A DNA stretch of 64,000 bases, taken from NCBI GenBank assembly GCA_905214465.1, contig CAJMMD010000001.1:1-64000 (forward strand), given 5' to 3'. Position 1 is the first letter of the stretch, and every line of letters starts with the position of its first letter. The notes beneath the pieces are model-generated. The model was not told where the DNA came from, searched no databases, and saw only the letters and a program-made list of their open reading frames with translations. Shown here in pieces: positions 1 to 8,899 of the stretch. The DNA is from an uncultured bacterium (GTDB lineage Bacteria > Actinomycetota > Coriobacteriia > Coriobacteriales > Coriobacteriaceae). Made by a program: the position numbers and the translations under genes.

Positions 1-472
1 GACTTGCAGCGACGGACCTCAGGACGCTCTTACACCACGTCTGCGCGCGCCACCATTAAATCTCATCAGGGACCTCATTTTTGAACAAAATAAATGCAAC
101 CATAATGGCAACAGTACTCATATTTGCCCTTTTTTGCACACAGCCCTCCAGAATAGTCGTTAGGAACGACTCAAAATGGCAATTCCGGCACTTAGATGCT
201 CTCTTCTTGAATGACTAGTTGTTAAAGAACACTCAGCGACTACTCCAATTCGCGACACACTGTGTCGCGAATTGAGCTGTTCTCACCACCGAAGACCGGT
301 GAAAGCTCCTGGCCAGAATCTCGATAGTTTGTTAAAGTGCCCCCTCTGCAGGTTCAATGAGCGCTCATGTTCCAGACTAGCAAGTGAAGAAATATCGAAG
401 CCATCGATGCTCATTTCCTATCGAAAAAACTAGTCAATACACGCTAATTAGCTTGATAAACTGCTTGTATTT
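1..472. other. Gene-free repeat-rich start of window
   Basis: No coding frame with a credible start was found. The stretch holds a perfect 29-base hairpin at 246-274 (arms CAATTCGCGACACA and its complement around a single C) and, at about 207-238, a diverged copy of the GACTAGTNGTTAAAGAAC element that recurs at 915-960 and 45976-46017. It is more AT-rich than the following genes and probably contains the promoter of the gene at 548. Confidence 0.5.
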
Positions 473-547
473 TTGTCTACAAAACTGTATACAAAAAGAG
501 ATTCCGGTAACCAGCGCTCGACATTATGTCAATCGATAGGAGGCGCT

Positions 548-814
548 ATGGACGCCAAGCAGCTTGAAAAGATGATGGGGTTTGCCCCCGGAGAGTTGGA
601 GAAAGCCGCGGAGGCATACGAAAAAGATGAATGGCCGAAGGGTCGCACCATCAAGCCGGGAAGGCCGTCGATCTCTGATGAGCCAAGCGTTGTTTTATCG
701 GCACGTGTGGGTAAGTCTGTTCTTGAAGCCTTTGACGCAAAAGCAAAGCGCCATGGGCAAACACGCACGGAGCGACTCAGAGAGCTCATCACGCTCGATG
801 CAATGATTGCTTAG
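548..814 (+). CDS. Ribbon-helix-helix (CopG/antitoxin-like) small protein
   Basis: An 88-residue protein. The C-terminal half (VVLSARVGKSVLEAFDAKAK then RTERLRELI) has the beta strand plus two helices of a ribbon-helix-helix DNA-binding fold as found in type II antitoxins. The start at 548 is chosen because TAGGAGGCGCT lies directly before it; an in-frame ATG at 473 lacks a ribosome site. A strong terminator follows at 841. No toxin gene adjoins it: the next gene is convergent. Family level is fairly sure; a toxin-antitoxin role is inference. Confidence 0.7.
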   Translation: MDAKQLEKMMGFAPGELEKAAEAYEKDEWPKGRTIKPGRPSISDEPSVVLSARVGKSVLEAFDAKAKRHGQTRTERLRELITLDAMIA

Positions 815-840
815 ACTCCACTCTCCCGCCGACCCAAACA

Positions 841-903
841 TGTACGCCAGCATCCAAAGTCGACATTTTTCGACATCTTTGAATGCTGGCGTACAGCTTT
901 TTT
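841..903 (+). terminator. Intrinsic terminator after RHH gene
   Basis: Long hairpin: TGTACGCCAGCAT pairs with ATGCTGGCGTACA, with a nested GTCGA/TCGAC stem, followed by GCTTTTTT. It ends the gene at 548-814. Confidence 0.75.
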
Positions 904-914
904 GCAACATAGTC

Positions 915-960
915 ATCGGGGACGTTCTTAAATGACCAGTCGTTAAAGAACGTCCCCGAT
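915..960. repeat. Dispersed hairpin repeat, copy 1
   Basis: Perfect 15-base inverted repeat (ATCGGGGACGTTCTT and complement) around an AAATGACCAGTCGTTA loop. A second copy with nearly the same loop lies at 45976-46017 and a diverged third at 207-238. This copy sits at the 3' end of the dihydrouridine synthase gene, so it may also act as a terminator on the minus strand. Confidence 0.7.
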
Positions 961-966
961 AACTAA

Positions 967-1926
967 CTAGCCGTGGAAGCGGGCTATAGGCGCAAGTGGC
1001 TGCTCGCGAAAGACACGCTCGACGGCGGCACGGTATTCGTCGACCTTTTTAGTCTTGCGTACGAGCTTGTGAACGGTAGCGGGGTCGGCGAAGGCGCATT
1101 TGGCGTAGAACCACCACTCCTTCATGCGAAAGACCGCGTTGCCGCCAATCTCTTCCGCATAGGCCGCAAACAGCATGTCATGGAAACGCTGCAGTTCGGC
1201 TGCCGTGGCAGCAGGGCCACCCTTAACCATGCGAGCCAGCGCGGGGTTCGCGAGCAAGCCGCGTCCCAGCATTACATGGTGCGTGCCGGGATAGGCCTCC
1301 ACCAGCGCATCCATGTCCTCAAGATCAAAGATGTCGCCGTTATAGGCCACGGGGAATGGCGCGCGATCCAACGTCTCGCCGTAAAACGCTTTGCGCGGCG
1401 AACCCGTATAGCGATCCCTCTGTACACGCGGGTGCACGATCAGCTCTGTCAACGGCATGCGGCAGTACAGATCGAGCACGCGCCCGTATTCGTCGTCACT
1501 CTCCAACCCCAGCCTGGTCTTTACCGACACCGGCAACGGCGACCGCTCGCACACATCGCTCAGGAACACCTCGAGCTCATCGAGGTTGCGCAGAAAGCCC
1601 GACCCTTTGCCCTTCGCGACAACCGTCCCCGAGGGGCAGCCAAGGTTGAGATTGACCTCGCGGTAGCCCATGTCGGCGAGCACGTGTGCTGCCCACACAA
1701 ACTCGTCCGCATTCTTGGACATAAGCTGGGGAACGACATTAAGTCCCTGGTTATTGGCAGGATCGATCTCCTTAAACGCCTTGCCGCCAAAGCGGTTTCC
1801 CACCCGCGGCGGCGGCAAAAACGGCGTGTAATAACAATCGAGCGCGCCGAAGCACTCCGCATGCACGCGACGGAACACATGCCCGGTAATCCCCTCCATA
1901 GGGGCCAGCGATAAATACATCAACAT
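967..1926 (-). CDS. dus: tRNA-dihydrouridine synthase family protein
   Basis: A 319-residue FMN-dependent enzyme that reduces specific uridines in tRNA to dihydrouridine using NAD(P)H. Visible signatures are the N-terminal LSLAPMEGITG, the catalytic cysteine at residue 97 in NLNLGCPSG, SVKTRLG in the barrel, IVHPR with the phosphate-binding region, and MLGRGLLANP near the C-terminus. Length is normal for the smaller Dus group. The start could be ATG 1926 or ATG 1920; neither has a strong ribosome site. A hairpin (1941-1971) separates it from the LysR gene upstream on the same strand, so it is probably transcribed on its own. Confidence 0.93.
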   Translation of the reverse strand: MLMYLSLAPMEGITGHVFRRVHAECFGALDCYYTPFLPPPRVGNRFGGKAFKEIDPANNQGLNVVPQLMSKNADEFVWAAHVLADMGYREVNLNLGCPSGTVVAKGKGSGFLRNLDELEVFLSDVCERSPLPVSVKTRLGLESDDEYGRVLDLYCRMPLTELIVHPRVQRDRYTGSPRKAFYGETLDRAPFPVAYNGDIFDLEDMDALVEAYPGTHHVMLGRGLLANPALARMVKGGPAATAAELQRFHDMLFAAYAEEIGGNAVFRMKEWWFYAKCAFADPATVHKLVRKTKKVDEYRAAVERVFREQPLAPIARFHG

Positions 1927-1940
1927 CCATTCTCAAATCA

Positions 1941-1971
1941 ATGTGACAAAGGGACTGTCCCTTTGTCACAT
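1941..1971. repeat. ATGTGACAAAGGGAC palindromic hairpin, copy 1
   Basis: Perfect palindrome with arms ATGTGACAAAGGGAC and GTCCCTTTGTCACAT around one T. The same hairpin occurs at 14974-15004, 18438-18468 and 24407-24437, always at gene ends. Here it overlaps the stop of the LysR gene. It probably works as a two-way terminator and is a family of dispersed chromosomal repeats. Confidence 0.85.
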
Positions 1972-2847
1972 CCCATTCAAGCGGTTCAGGAACTCTTCGC
2001 AGGCGCGAGAACGCAGGCGATATTTTTTCCACACCAGATACGATGCAATGGTGAGCGGCGGCTCAAACGGGATAAAACGCAGGTCGCTGCTTTCATCTAT
2101 CTGCAACAAGCTTCCAATACCAACCGCACATGCGGTGCCCGAACGCACCAGGTGCGACGCGTTGCCGATCAGATCGAAATGCCCCACGACGTTGAGGTCA
2201 TCGAAGCTGAAGACGCCGCCCGACCACACTTCGAGATCGAACGCTCGATTCGAGGTACGCGAACTCACCAGCAGCGGCATCTTCGCCACGTCCGCAGGCG
2301 TTAACACGTCCAGGCCACCCCATGGACCGCTCGCGGCGACAACGGCGCCGGCCCGGTCAGCCTCAGGCATACGGATCCACTCGTATTTCTCGACGTTAAC
2401 GGGCTCCAACAGCAGGGCAAAGTCGAGCAAGCCACGCTCCAAGCGCTCCTCCACCGCATCGGCATTGCCGGTATAGAGCTCAATCGTCACTCCGGGATGA
2501 CTCCGATGCAGCTCAGCAAAAGTATCGAGCACCAGCCGCATCGATTTGGTTTCGCCGGCTCCAATGCGGATAACGCCTGCAATGCCGAGCTCCCGATCCG
2601 CCAACTCTAGCTCGGTCTGTTCCACCAGCAAGACAATCTCCTCGGCGCGCTGGCGCAAGCGCATGCCATCGCTCGTGAGCACACACGATCGATTGGTGCG
2701 CTCGAACAGCTCCACGCCCAGCTCGCGTTCCAAATCGGCTATCTGGCGCGAGAGCGTGGGCTGCGTCACATGTAGCACGTTAGCAGCTTCGGTCATGTTT
2801 TCCTCGCGGGCCACAGCAAGAAAATAACGCAGCGTTCGCAGCTCCAT
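1966..2847 (-). CDS. LysR-family transcriptional regulator
   Basis: A 293-residue LysR-type regulator. The N-terminal winged helix reads MELRTLRYFLAVAREENMTE, then AANVLHVTQPTLSRQIADLE, the canonical LysR helix-turn-helix; the rest is the two-lobe effector-binding domain. The start at 2847 is chosen because AGGAG sits a few bases before it and the protein then begins with the family's usual MELR; an upstream in-frame extension to 2889 has no such site. It is transcribed away from two aldo/keto reductase genes, so it most likely controls them. The effector is unknown. Confidence 0.93.
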   Translation of the reverse strand: MELRTLRYFLAVAREENMTEAANVLHVTQPTLSRQIADLERELGVELFERTNRSCVLTSDGMRLRQRAEEIVLLVEQTELELADRELGIAGVIRIGAGETKSMRLVLDTFAELHRSHPGVTIELYTGNADAVEERLERGLLDFALLLEPVNVEKYEWIRMPEADRAGAVVAASGPWGGLDVLTPADVAKMPLLVSSRTSNRAFDLEVWSGGVFSFDDLNVVGHFDLIGNASHLVRSGTACAVGIGSLLQIDESSDLRFIPFEPPLTIASYLVWKKYRLRSRACEEFLNRLNGM

Positions 2848-2899
2848 GATTGCTCCTTCGTGCACAACGGAGAACTTCATTCGGTCCAATTCGTTTCAC

Positions 2900-2914
2900 A
2901 TACATAATCCGTAT
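2900..2914. promoter_or_regulatory. Candidate LysR-type operator (T-N11-A)
   Basis: ATAC-N7-GTAT lies between the divergent LysR and aldo/keto reductase genes and has the dyad and T-N11-A spacing usual for LysR binding sites. A second weaker dyad lies just downstream. The assignment is inference from position and pattern. Confidence 0.4.
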
Positions 2915-2997
2915 ATCTAGCTAGTTGCTATAGGAAATATACATTATCAAATCTCGGAACTATCGTTACAGAAGAGAACCAGCGAGAAAGGAAGCGC

Positions 2998-3846
2998 ATG
3001 GAATACATCACGCTCAATAACGGCATCAAAAGCCCCCAGCTAGGACTTGGCACGTATCTGCTTAAACCCGACGATGCCCAATCGTCGGTTACCTCCGCAC
3101 TCGGCATGGGGTATGAGCTCATCGACACTGCCAATGCATACGTGAATGAGCGAGCAGTGGGTCGTGGCGTGCGCGAATCAGACTTGCCACGCGAAAACGT
3201 GTTTCTCGAAACCAAGCTCTGGCCCTATTTTTACAACAGCGACACCGCCGTTGACGAAACGCTCGAGCGTCTGAACACACCTTACATCGACCTCATGATT
3301 CTGCACCAACCCGCAGGCGACTACTTGGCGGGCTATGAGAAGCTTGAGATCGCGTACAAGGAAGGCAAGCTCCGCTCCATCGGAATCTCCAATTTCGACG
3401 AGAACGAAATCGAGAAGCTTCTCGCAAATTGCGAGATCGTTCCATCCCTTATTCAGGTCGAGTGCCATCCGTATTTCCCGCAGACCGAACTGAAGAAGCT
3501 GCTCGCCCAGCACGACATTGCGTTGCAGGTGTGGTACCCGCTCGGCGGGCGCGGTAACAGCAGCATCATGAACGAACCCGTCGTGCGCGACCTCGCTGTC
3601 AAGTATGGCAAAACGCCTGCTCAAATCATTATGCGTTGGCATATCCAAGAGGGAAATATCGTCATTCCAGGCTCCAAGAATCCGACGCACATCGCCGACA
3701 ACATCGATGTCTTCGACTTCGAGCTCACGGACAGCGACATGACCGCCATGGCTACCCTCGATCGCGGGAAACCCTTCTATGAGCGCACGCCCGAGAAGCT
3801 TGCGCAATATGCCGCCTGGCACCCCGACGTTGAGAACCAGAAATAG
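2998..3846 (+). CDS. Aldo/keto reductase (AKR5-type)
   Basis: A 282-residue NADPH-dependent oxidoreductase of the aldo/keto reductase superfamily, similar in layout to 2,5-diketo-D-gluconate and methylglyoxal reductases. The catalytic tetrad is visible: D43 and Y48 (IDTANAYVN), K73 (LETKLWP) and H103 (LMILHQPAGD). The C-terminal GNIVIPGSKNP is the cofactor-binding segment. It is first in a run with a second aldo/keto reductase (3854), 7 bases apart, and divergent from the LysR gene. Substrate cannot be told from sequence. Confidence 0.93.
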   Translation: MEYITLNNGIKSPQLGLGTYLLKPDDAQSSVTSALGMGYELIDTANAYVNERAVGRGVRESDLPRENVFLETKLWPYFYNSDTAVDETLERLNTPYIDLMILHQPAGDYLAGYEKLEIAYKEGKLRSIGISNFDENEIEKLLANCEIVPSLIQVECHPYFPQTELKKLLAQHDIALQVWYPLGGRGNSSIMNEPVVRDLAVKYGKTPAQIIMRWHIQEGNIVIPGSKNPTHIADNIDVFDFELTDSDMTAMATLDRGKPFYERTPEKLAQYAAWHPDVENQK

Positions 3847-3853
3847 GAGCATC

Positions 3854-4873
3854 ATGCAGTACACAACCCTTGGCCATTCCGGCATTAAAGTCTCTAAACT
3901 CTGCCTGGGAGGCATGAGCTTTGGCGAGCCCAGCCCCGACTTTCATCAGTGGACCATCGGACCCGACGGCACACGCGCCGTCATCAAACGCGCACTCGAC
4001 ACCGGAATCAACTTTATCGATACCGCGAACTGCTACAGCTTTGGCACGAGCGAAGAGTACATTGGCGCCGCCCTGCGCAATCTGGGAATCGCTCGCGAGA
4101 GCGTCGTGCTGGCTAGCAAGGTTCACTTCAACGAGGGCGGCCTTTCCGCCAACGCCATCAAACGCGAGATCGAAGGCTCGCTCAAGCGCTTGGGCACCGA
4201 TTACCTAGACCTCTACATCATTCACCGCTTCGATTACGACGTTCCCATGGAAGAGACCATGGAGGCGCTCAACGACTTGGCGCGCGAGGGCAAGGTTCGC
4301 GCGCTCGGCGCCAGCGCTATGTATGCTTACCAGCTGCACAACCTGCAGATCGTCGCGCGCGACCACGGATGGACGCCCTTTACGAGCATGCAGTGCCACT
4401 ACAACCTGCTGTACCGAGAGGACGAGCGCGAGATGATCCCGGTGTGCCGCCAGTTTGACATGGCCCTTACGCCATACAGCCCCATGGCTTCGGGACACCT
4501 CTGCCGACCCACGTGGGAAAGCTCGAGCACACGCGGCACCACCGACACGACCATGGCCAACAAGTACGACCATGATCGCGCCATCGACATGCCCGTCATT
4601 GAGCGCGTGGCCAAGATTGCCGCCGATCACGACGTGCCGATGTCGAGGATTGCGCTGGCATGGCACTGGGCACGTGGTGTGGCGGCCCCCATCGTGGGCT
4701 GCTCCAAGCCCGAGCGCGTCGACGATGCCGTGGCCGAGCTCGACGTAACGCTCTCGCCCGCCGAGATCGAGTTCCTCGAAGAGCTCTATCAACCGCACGC
4801 GCTCGTTGGCCCCAAGGCCCGTCCCGGCGAAAAGCCGCTTGCCGGCACCACCAAGGTCAAAACCACAAAGTGA
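3854..4873 (+). CDS. Aldo/keto reductase (second, larger type)
   Basis: A 339-residue aldo/keto reductase of the potassium-channel-beta/YajO-like branch. Tetrad residues are D56 and Y61 (INFIDTANCYSFG), K89 (VLASKVHF) and H124 (LYIIHRFDYD); the C-terminal segment APIVGCSKPERVDDAV binds the cofactor phosphate. The start at 3854 follows AGGAGCATC; an upstream in-frame extension overlaps the preceding gene and lacks a ribosome site. It differs enough from the neighbouring reductase to be a distinct subfamily rather than a recent duplicate. Confidence 0.93.
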   Translation: MQYTTLGHSGIKVSKLCLGGMSFGEPSPDFHQWTIGPDGTRAVIKRALDTGINFIDTANCYSFGTSEEYIGAALRNLGIARESVVLASKVHFNEGGLSANAIKREIEGSLKRLGTDYLDLYIIHRFDYDVPMEETMEALNDLAREGKVRALGASAMYAYQLHNLQIVARDHGWTPFTSMQCHYNLLYREDEREMIPVCRQFDMALTPYSPMASGHLCRPTWESSSTRGTTDTTMANKYDHDRAIDMPVIERVAKIAADHDVPMSRIALAWHWARGVAAPIVGCSKPERVDDAVAELDVTLSPAEIEFLEELYQPHALVGPKARPGEKPLAGTTKVKTTK

Positions 4874-4877
4874 TGCC

Positions 4878-5117
4878 ATGGACGACAACATCATCGACAG
4901 CCTACGCGACGCCGGTTGCAGCGAAGAGTTTATCGAGCTATACGGCACTGCTGCCAGCGACTGTGCGCGCATTTGCCTACTAAAACGGCATCGCCGCGAA
5001 TTGCTCAACGATATACACGCGGGGCAACAGAAGCTCGAATGCCTTGACTATCTCATCTATCGGCTACGCAACGCCTCAACCGGATGCTGTTCAAGCCGCT
5101 CGGTATCGCGGCCATGA
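4878..5117 (+). CDS. Small helical protein in reductase operon
   Basis: A 79-residue protein that starts 4 bases after the second reductase stop, so it is almost certainly co-transcribed. It has a mostly helical composition (RDAGCSEEFIELYGTAAS, then RRELLNDIHAGQQKLECLDY) resembling the helical tail found in some redox-operon regulators, with several cysteines including an adjacent pair near the C-terminus. I do not recognise the family. The C-terminus is basic and low in hydrophobics; there is no membrane segment. Confidence 0.6.
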   Translation: MDDNIIDSLRDAGCSEEFIELYGTAASDCARICLLKRHRRELLNDIHAGQQKLECLDYLIYRLRNASTGCCSSRSVSRP

Positions 5118-5176
5118 GGCGGCACTTAATAGCACCTCACCATAAAACCTAACCCTCAGCAACGAAAGGGACTCCA

Positions 5177-5650
5177 ATGGCTAAGACACTTGTGGCATAT
5201 TTCAGCGCATCGGGAACAACGATGGACGTTGCGAGCCGCTTGGCTCGCGTGACGGACAGTGACCTGTTCGCCATTGTGCCCGTCAATCCATACACGAGCG
5301 CCGACCTCAACTGGCGCGACAAGCAGAGCCGCAGCACACGCGAGGCCGCCGACCCCTCCTGCCGCCCCGCCATAACCTCTAGAGTGGAGCACATCGAAGG
5401 CTACGACACCATCTTTTTGGGTTTCCCCATATGGTGGTACGTGGCACCGGCGATTATCAACACATTCCTTGAGTCTTACGACCTGACAGGCAAGACGATC
5501 GTCCTGTTTGCCACTTCGGGCGGAAGCGGAATGGGAAAGACGGCGTCGGTCCTTAGGGCAAGCGCTCCGGGTGCAAAGATCGTTGACGACGGCATCCTCA
5601 ACAACGCAAGCAAAGCCGACCTCGAGAAGTTCGCGGCAAGGTACCTCTAA
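5177..5650 (+). CDS. Flavodoxin
   Basis: A 157-residue flavodoxin-fold electron carrier or small NAD(P)H-linked reductase. The FMN-phosphate loop is VAYFSASGTTMDVA (residues about 6-19); FLGFPIWWYVAPAIINTF and FATSGGSGMGKT supply the isoalloxazine loops. AACGAAAGGGACTCC precedes the ATG. It follows the reductase genes in the same direction, so the cluster may form one redox-stress unit under the LysR regulator. Confidence 0.9.
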   Translation: MAKTLVAYFSASGTTMDVASRLARVTDSDLFAIVPVNPYTSADLNWRDKQSRSTREAADPSCRPAITSRVEHIEGYDTIFLGFPIWWYVAPAIINTFLESYDLTGKTIVLFATSGGSGMGKTASVLRASAPGAKIVDDGILNNASKADLEKFAARYL

Positions 5651-5904
5651 CGCGACAAAGGCCGACAAATCGGCGGGGAAATGCCGTGGAATAATAGGAC
5701 CGCGAGCACGGTATCACCGCCAACGGTTGGTTTAGCACCCGACCTTTGCCTTCCCTGGCAAGGACGCGAGCGACGAGCAGCTCGAGCCCATGAACGACGA
5801 GCGGCGCGGCACGCTGGAAGCCCAAGTCGACAATACGCCCAGCCAGAAACGGTCACTCGGCACCACCCGCCCCTCCAACCGACCACGTGCAACGAAGACA
5901 GCAT
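5651..5904. other. Non-coding stretch
   Basis: Between the flavodoxin stop and the terminator at 5905 I see no convincing gene on either strand: the open frames here have no ribosome site and resemble no family. Confidence 0.5.
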
Positions 5905-5946
5905 AACAAGCAAAGGGGCCGCTCCATGGCGGCCCCTTTGCTTGTT
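5905..5946. terminator. Bidirectional terminator
   Basis: Perfect 17-base stem (AACAAGCAAAGGGGCCG and complement) around a short CTCCATGG loop, placed between the convergent flavodoxin gene and the mgtA operon. It overlaps the stop codon of the small gene at 5945-6100. Confidence 0.8.
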
Positions 5947-6100
5947 ATTTGTCCTTCGGCAGTGGCTTCATGCTCCAAAAGACGACGTTCATAATGACGA
6001 CAATGACGAGCACGACGCCGTTGGCCACCCAAAAACCCATATTGAGCCCGAGCCACTCCGAGGTACCAAACAGGTCAATCCAAATCTGCGTCCAGTTCAT
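5945..6100 (-). CDS. 51-residue single-pass membrane peptide next to mgtA
   Basis: A 51-residue protein that begins MNWTQIWIDLFGTSEWLG, has one strongly hydrophobic helix (GFWVANGVVLVIVVIMNVVF, about residues 22-41) and a short charged tail SMKPLPKDK. GAGAGGAGC lies 6-7 bases before the ATG. It starts about 30 bases after the mgtA stop on the same strand and ends inside the operon's terminator, so it is the last gene of the mgtA transcript. By analogy to MgtR, MgtS and KdpF it may stabilise or regulate the transporter, but that is inference. Confidence 0.75.
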   Translation of the reverse strand: MNWTQIWIDLFGTSEWLGLNMGFWVANGVVLVIVVIMNVVFWSMKPLPKDK

Positions 6101-6130
6101 GCGAACGCTCCTCTCATCTCAAATCCCCTG

Positions 6131-8899
6131 TTACAGCAACTCGCCATAGCGCCTGACATAGGCCTTCTTAAGGCTTGTCGCCAACGCCATATACAGCAAG
6201 ATGCACGGGATCAGGAACAGGAAGTACTCAACGGGCAGGGCACCCAGACCCAACGTAGGCCCAAGCGGGCTAAACGGAATCACCGTGAGCAGCGCGATAC
6301 CCGTCATCGTGAGCAGCATTACCGGCGCTGAGGCGTGGCTCTGGATAAACGGCAGCTTGGGCGTGCGGATCATGTGAATGACCAGCGTCTGACTCCACAT
6401 GGACTCGACAAACCAACCGGCTTGGAACAGCGCGATATATGCCAACTGCATCTGCTCCAGCGCAGCGCCCGAGTAAACGTGTGCCAGATCGTTAAAGAGC
6501 ACGCCATGGCTCACAAACAGCGGACAGAAGACAAAGTACATAAAGATGTAGGTCATAAAGTCGAAGATGGAGCTGGTGGGACCGATCCAGATCATGAACC
6601 TGCCGACACTCGACGCATCCCAGGTACGCGGCACGCGCAGGAACTCCTCGTCCACGTTATCCCAGGGAATCGCCAGGCAGCTGCAGTCATAAATCAAGTT
6701 GAGCAAAATCAGCTGGATGCTCATCATGGGCAAAAACGGCAGCAGGGCAGACGCGGCAAGCACGCTAAACATGTTGCCGAAGTTAGAGCTCGCGGTCATC
6801 TTGATGTACTTGATCATGTTAGCGTAGGTCTTACGCCCCTCGATGATGCCCTCCTCGAGCACCATCAGGTCCTTCTCGAGCAAAATAATGTCCGCCGACT
6901 CCTTGGCAACGTCGACAGCGGTATCGACCGAGATTCCGATATCGGACGACTTCATGGCCGAGGCATCGTTGATGCCGTCACCCATATAGCCCACAACATG
7001 CCCGTTGTCGCGCAGAACGGAGACGACACGCGCCTTTTGGTCGGGCGTGAGCTTGGCAAACACCTGCACGTCCTCGGCGCGGCGGGCGAGCTCCGCATCA
7101 TCCATGGCGGCAATATCGCTGCCCAGCAGCATGTTGTTGACCTGCAGCCCCACCTGCTTGCAGATGGTACGCGTGACCTTCTCGTTGTCTCCGGTCAAAA
7201 TCTTGGTGGCGACGCCATGATTGCGCAGTGCCTCGATAGCATCGGCCGTCGACTCTTTGGGCGGATCCAAAAACGCCAGATAGCCGATTAGGACCATATC
7301 GCACTCGTCTTGGGCGCTAAAGGCGCCGACCGGCGAAGGATTGGACTTTTGCGCAATCGCCAACACGCGAAAACCGTCGTCGTTCAGATCGGCGACCGTT
7401 GCAAGGATGCGCTCGCGCACTTTGCCATCCAGCACGCGAACCGCACCATCGATCTCGGCATGCGAGCACACCGAGAGCATTTCCTCGACAGCGCCCTTGG
7501 TGACCATCTGAGTCTTGCCGCTGCAATCGCGCACCACGGTGGTAAGGCGACGGCGCGCAAAATCAAACGGCACCTCGTCGACCTTTACGTATGTCTCCGA
7601 AAGATCGGTGAGACTCGGGTCGTTTTGCTCCTCTTCCTCGGTGCACTTGATAATCGCCAGGTCCATGAGGTTCTTGTAGCCCGTCTGGAAATAGCTGTTG
7701 AGATAGGCGTGGCGCAAAACGCGCGAATCCTCCTGACCGTTGATATTCCAGTGATACTCCAGCACCACCTGGTCCTGCGTCAGCGTGCCGGTCTTGTCCG
7801 TGCACAGCACGTCCATGGCGCCAAAGTTCTGAATCGAGTTGAGGTTCTTAACGATGGTCTGTTTTTTGCTCATGGCAACTGCGCCCTTGGCAAGGCACGT
7901 GGTGACAATCATGGGCAGCATCTCGGGCGTAAGACCCACGGTAATGCTGATGGCAAAGAGGCCGGCATCGAGCCAGTTGCCCTTGGTAACGCCGTTAATC
8001 AAAAAGACGAATGGGACCATCACCATCATAAAGCGGATGAGCACCCACGAGACGCCATTGACGCCTTTGGAAAAGCTGGTCTCCACGGCGTCATCCGAAA
8101 GGCTCGACGCCATCGAACCAAACAGAGTCTGCTCGCCCACGCTAAAGACGGCTGCGGTCGCGCTGCCCGAGATCACGCTGCTGCCCATAAGGGCGATATT
8201 CTCGAACGACGTTGCCGAATCGGATTCTACACAGGTCGTGGGCATTTTCTCGACAGGCTCGCTCTCACCCGTCAGGCTGGCCTGGCTCACAAAGAGGTCC
8301 TTGGCCTCGATGATTCTCACATCCGCAGGGATCATGTCGCCAGCGGAAAGGTGCACAATGTCGCCGACCACCACATCGTCGATGGGAATCTCCTCCTTGG
8401 GAGCACCCTTTCGAGTGACCGTCACGGTCGTCGTGATCATGTCGAGCAGCTTTTCGGCCGCGTTGCCGCTACGCGCCTCCTGGATATAGCGCAACGTGCC
8501 CGAAAGCACCACCATCGTGGTGATGATAATCACGGTCAGCGGATCGAAATCTTCCGGCACGCTCCCCATAAGCGAAAGGGCGGGAAACACCATGTCCGTT
8601 GCCGCCGAGATAATGGCCAGGAAAAATAGGATTGCCGTAAAGGGGTTGACGAAGGCGTCTGCGAGCCTGCGGGCCAGCGACTTATTCTTGCCGCGCGTGA
8701 CCACGTTGCGCCCGTTGTCCGCCTCACTGTGTGCGACCTCGTCGCGATCCAGACCACCCAGGTTGGACCCGACCCATGTCATAGCATCGCTCAGCGGAAT
8801 GGTCGCCGCATACTGGATGCGCCCCTCCGCACGATGCCGAATCAAATCGTGCTGCGCTTGAGCCGTCGAAGCCGCACGGTGCATGGTTAACATCTTCAC
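6131..8899 (-). CDS. mgtA: Magnesium-translocating P-type ATPase
   Basis: A 922-residue type IIIB P-type ATPase that imports Mg2+ across the cytoplasmic membrane. Features in order: an N-terminal cytosolic segment of about 70 residues, a first helix pair from FVNPFTAILFFLAIISA, the actuator motif SLTGES, the MgtA hallmark GLTPEMLPMIV in the fourth helix, the phosphorylation site LCTDKTGTLT, the hinge GDGINDASAM, and six C-terminal helices. The start is taken as GTG 8899 because GGAG lies 8 bases before it; ATG 8893 and ATG 8884 are in frame alternatives. It heads an operon with the small peptide at 5945. Confidence 0.95.
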   Translation of the reverse strand: MKMLTMHRAASTAQAQHDLIRHRAEGRIQYAATIPLSDAMTWVGSNLGGLDRDEVAHSEADNGRNVVTRGKNKSLARRLADAFVNPFTAILFFLAIISAATDMVFPALSLMGSVPEDFDPLTVIIITTMVVLSGTLRYIQEARSGNAAEKLLDMITTTVTVTRKGAPKEEIPIDDVVVGDIVHLSAGDMIPADVRIIEAKDLFVSQASLTGESEPVEKMPTTCVESDSATSFENIALMGSSVISGSATAAVFSVGEQTLFGSMASSLSDDAVETSFSKGVNGVSWVLIRFMMVMVPFVFLINGVTKGNWLDAGLFAISITVGLTPEMLPMIVTTCLAKGAVAMSKKQTIVKNLNSIQNFGAMDVLCTDKTGTLTQDQVVLEYHWNINGQEDSRVLRHAYLNSYFQTGYKNLMDLAIIKCTEEEEQNDPSLTDLSETYVKVDEVPFDFARRRLTTVVRDCSGKTQMVTKGAVEEMLSVCSHAEIDGAVRVLDGKVRERILATVADLNDDGFRVLAIAQKSNPSPVGAFSAQDECDMVLIGYLAFLDPPKESTADAIEALRNHGVATKILTGDNEKVTRTICKQVGLQVNNMLLGSDIAAMDDAELARRAEDVQVFAKLTPDQKARVVSVLRDNGHVVGYMGDGINDASAMKSSDIGISVDTAVDVAKESADIILLEKDLMVLEEGIIEGRKTYANMIKYIKMTASSNFGNMFSVLAASALLPFLPMMSIQLILLNLIYDCSCLAIPWDNVDEEFLRVPRTWDASSVGRFMIWIGPTSSIFDFMTYIFMYFVFCPLFVSHGVLFNDLAHVYSGAALEQMQLAYIALFQAGWFVESMWSQTLVIHMIRTPKLPFIQSHASAPVMLLTMTGIALLTVIPFSPLGPTLGLGALPVEYFLFLIPCILLYMALATSLKKAYVRRYGELL

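Noticed and set aside
7310..8629. Long plus-strand frame opposite mgtA
   Set aside because: Histidine- and arginine-rich shadow of the reverse frame of a certain P-type ATPase gene.
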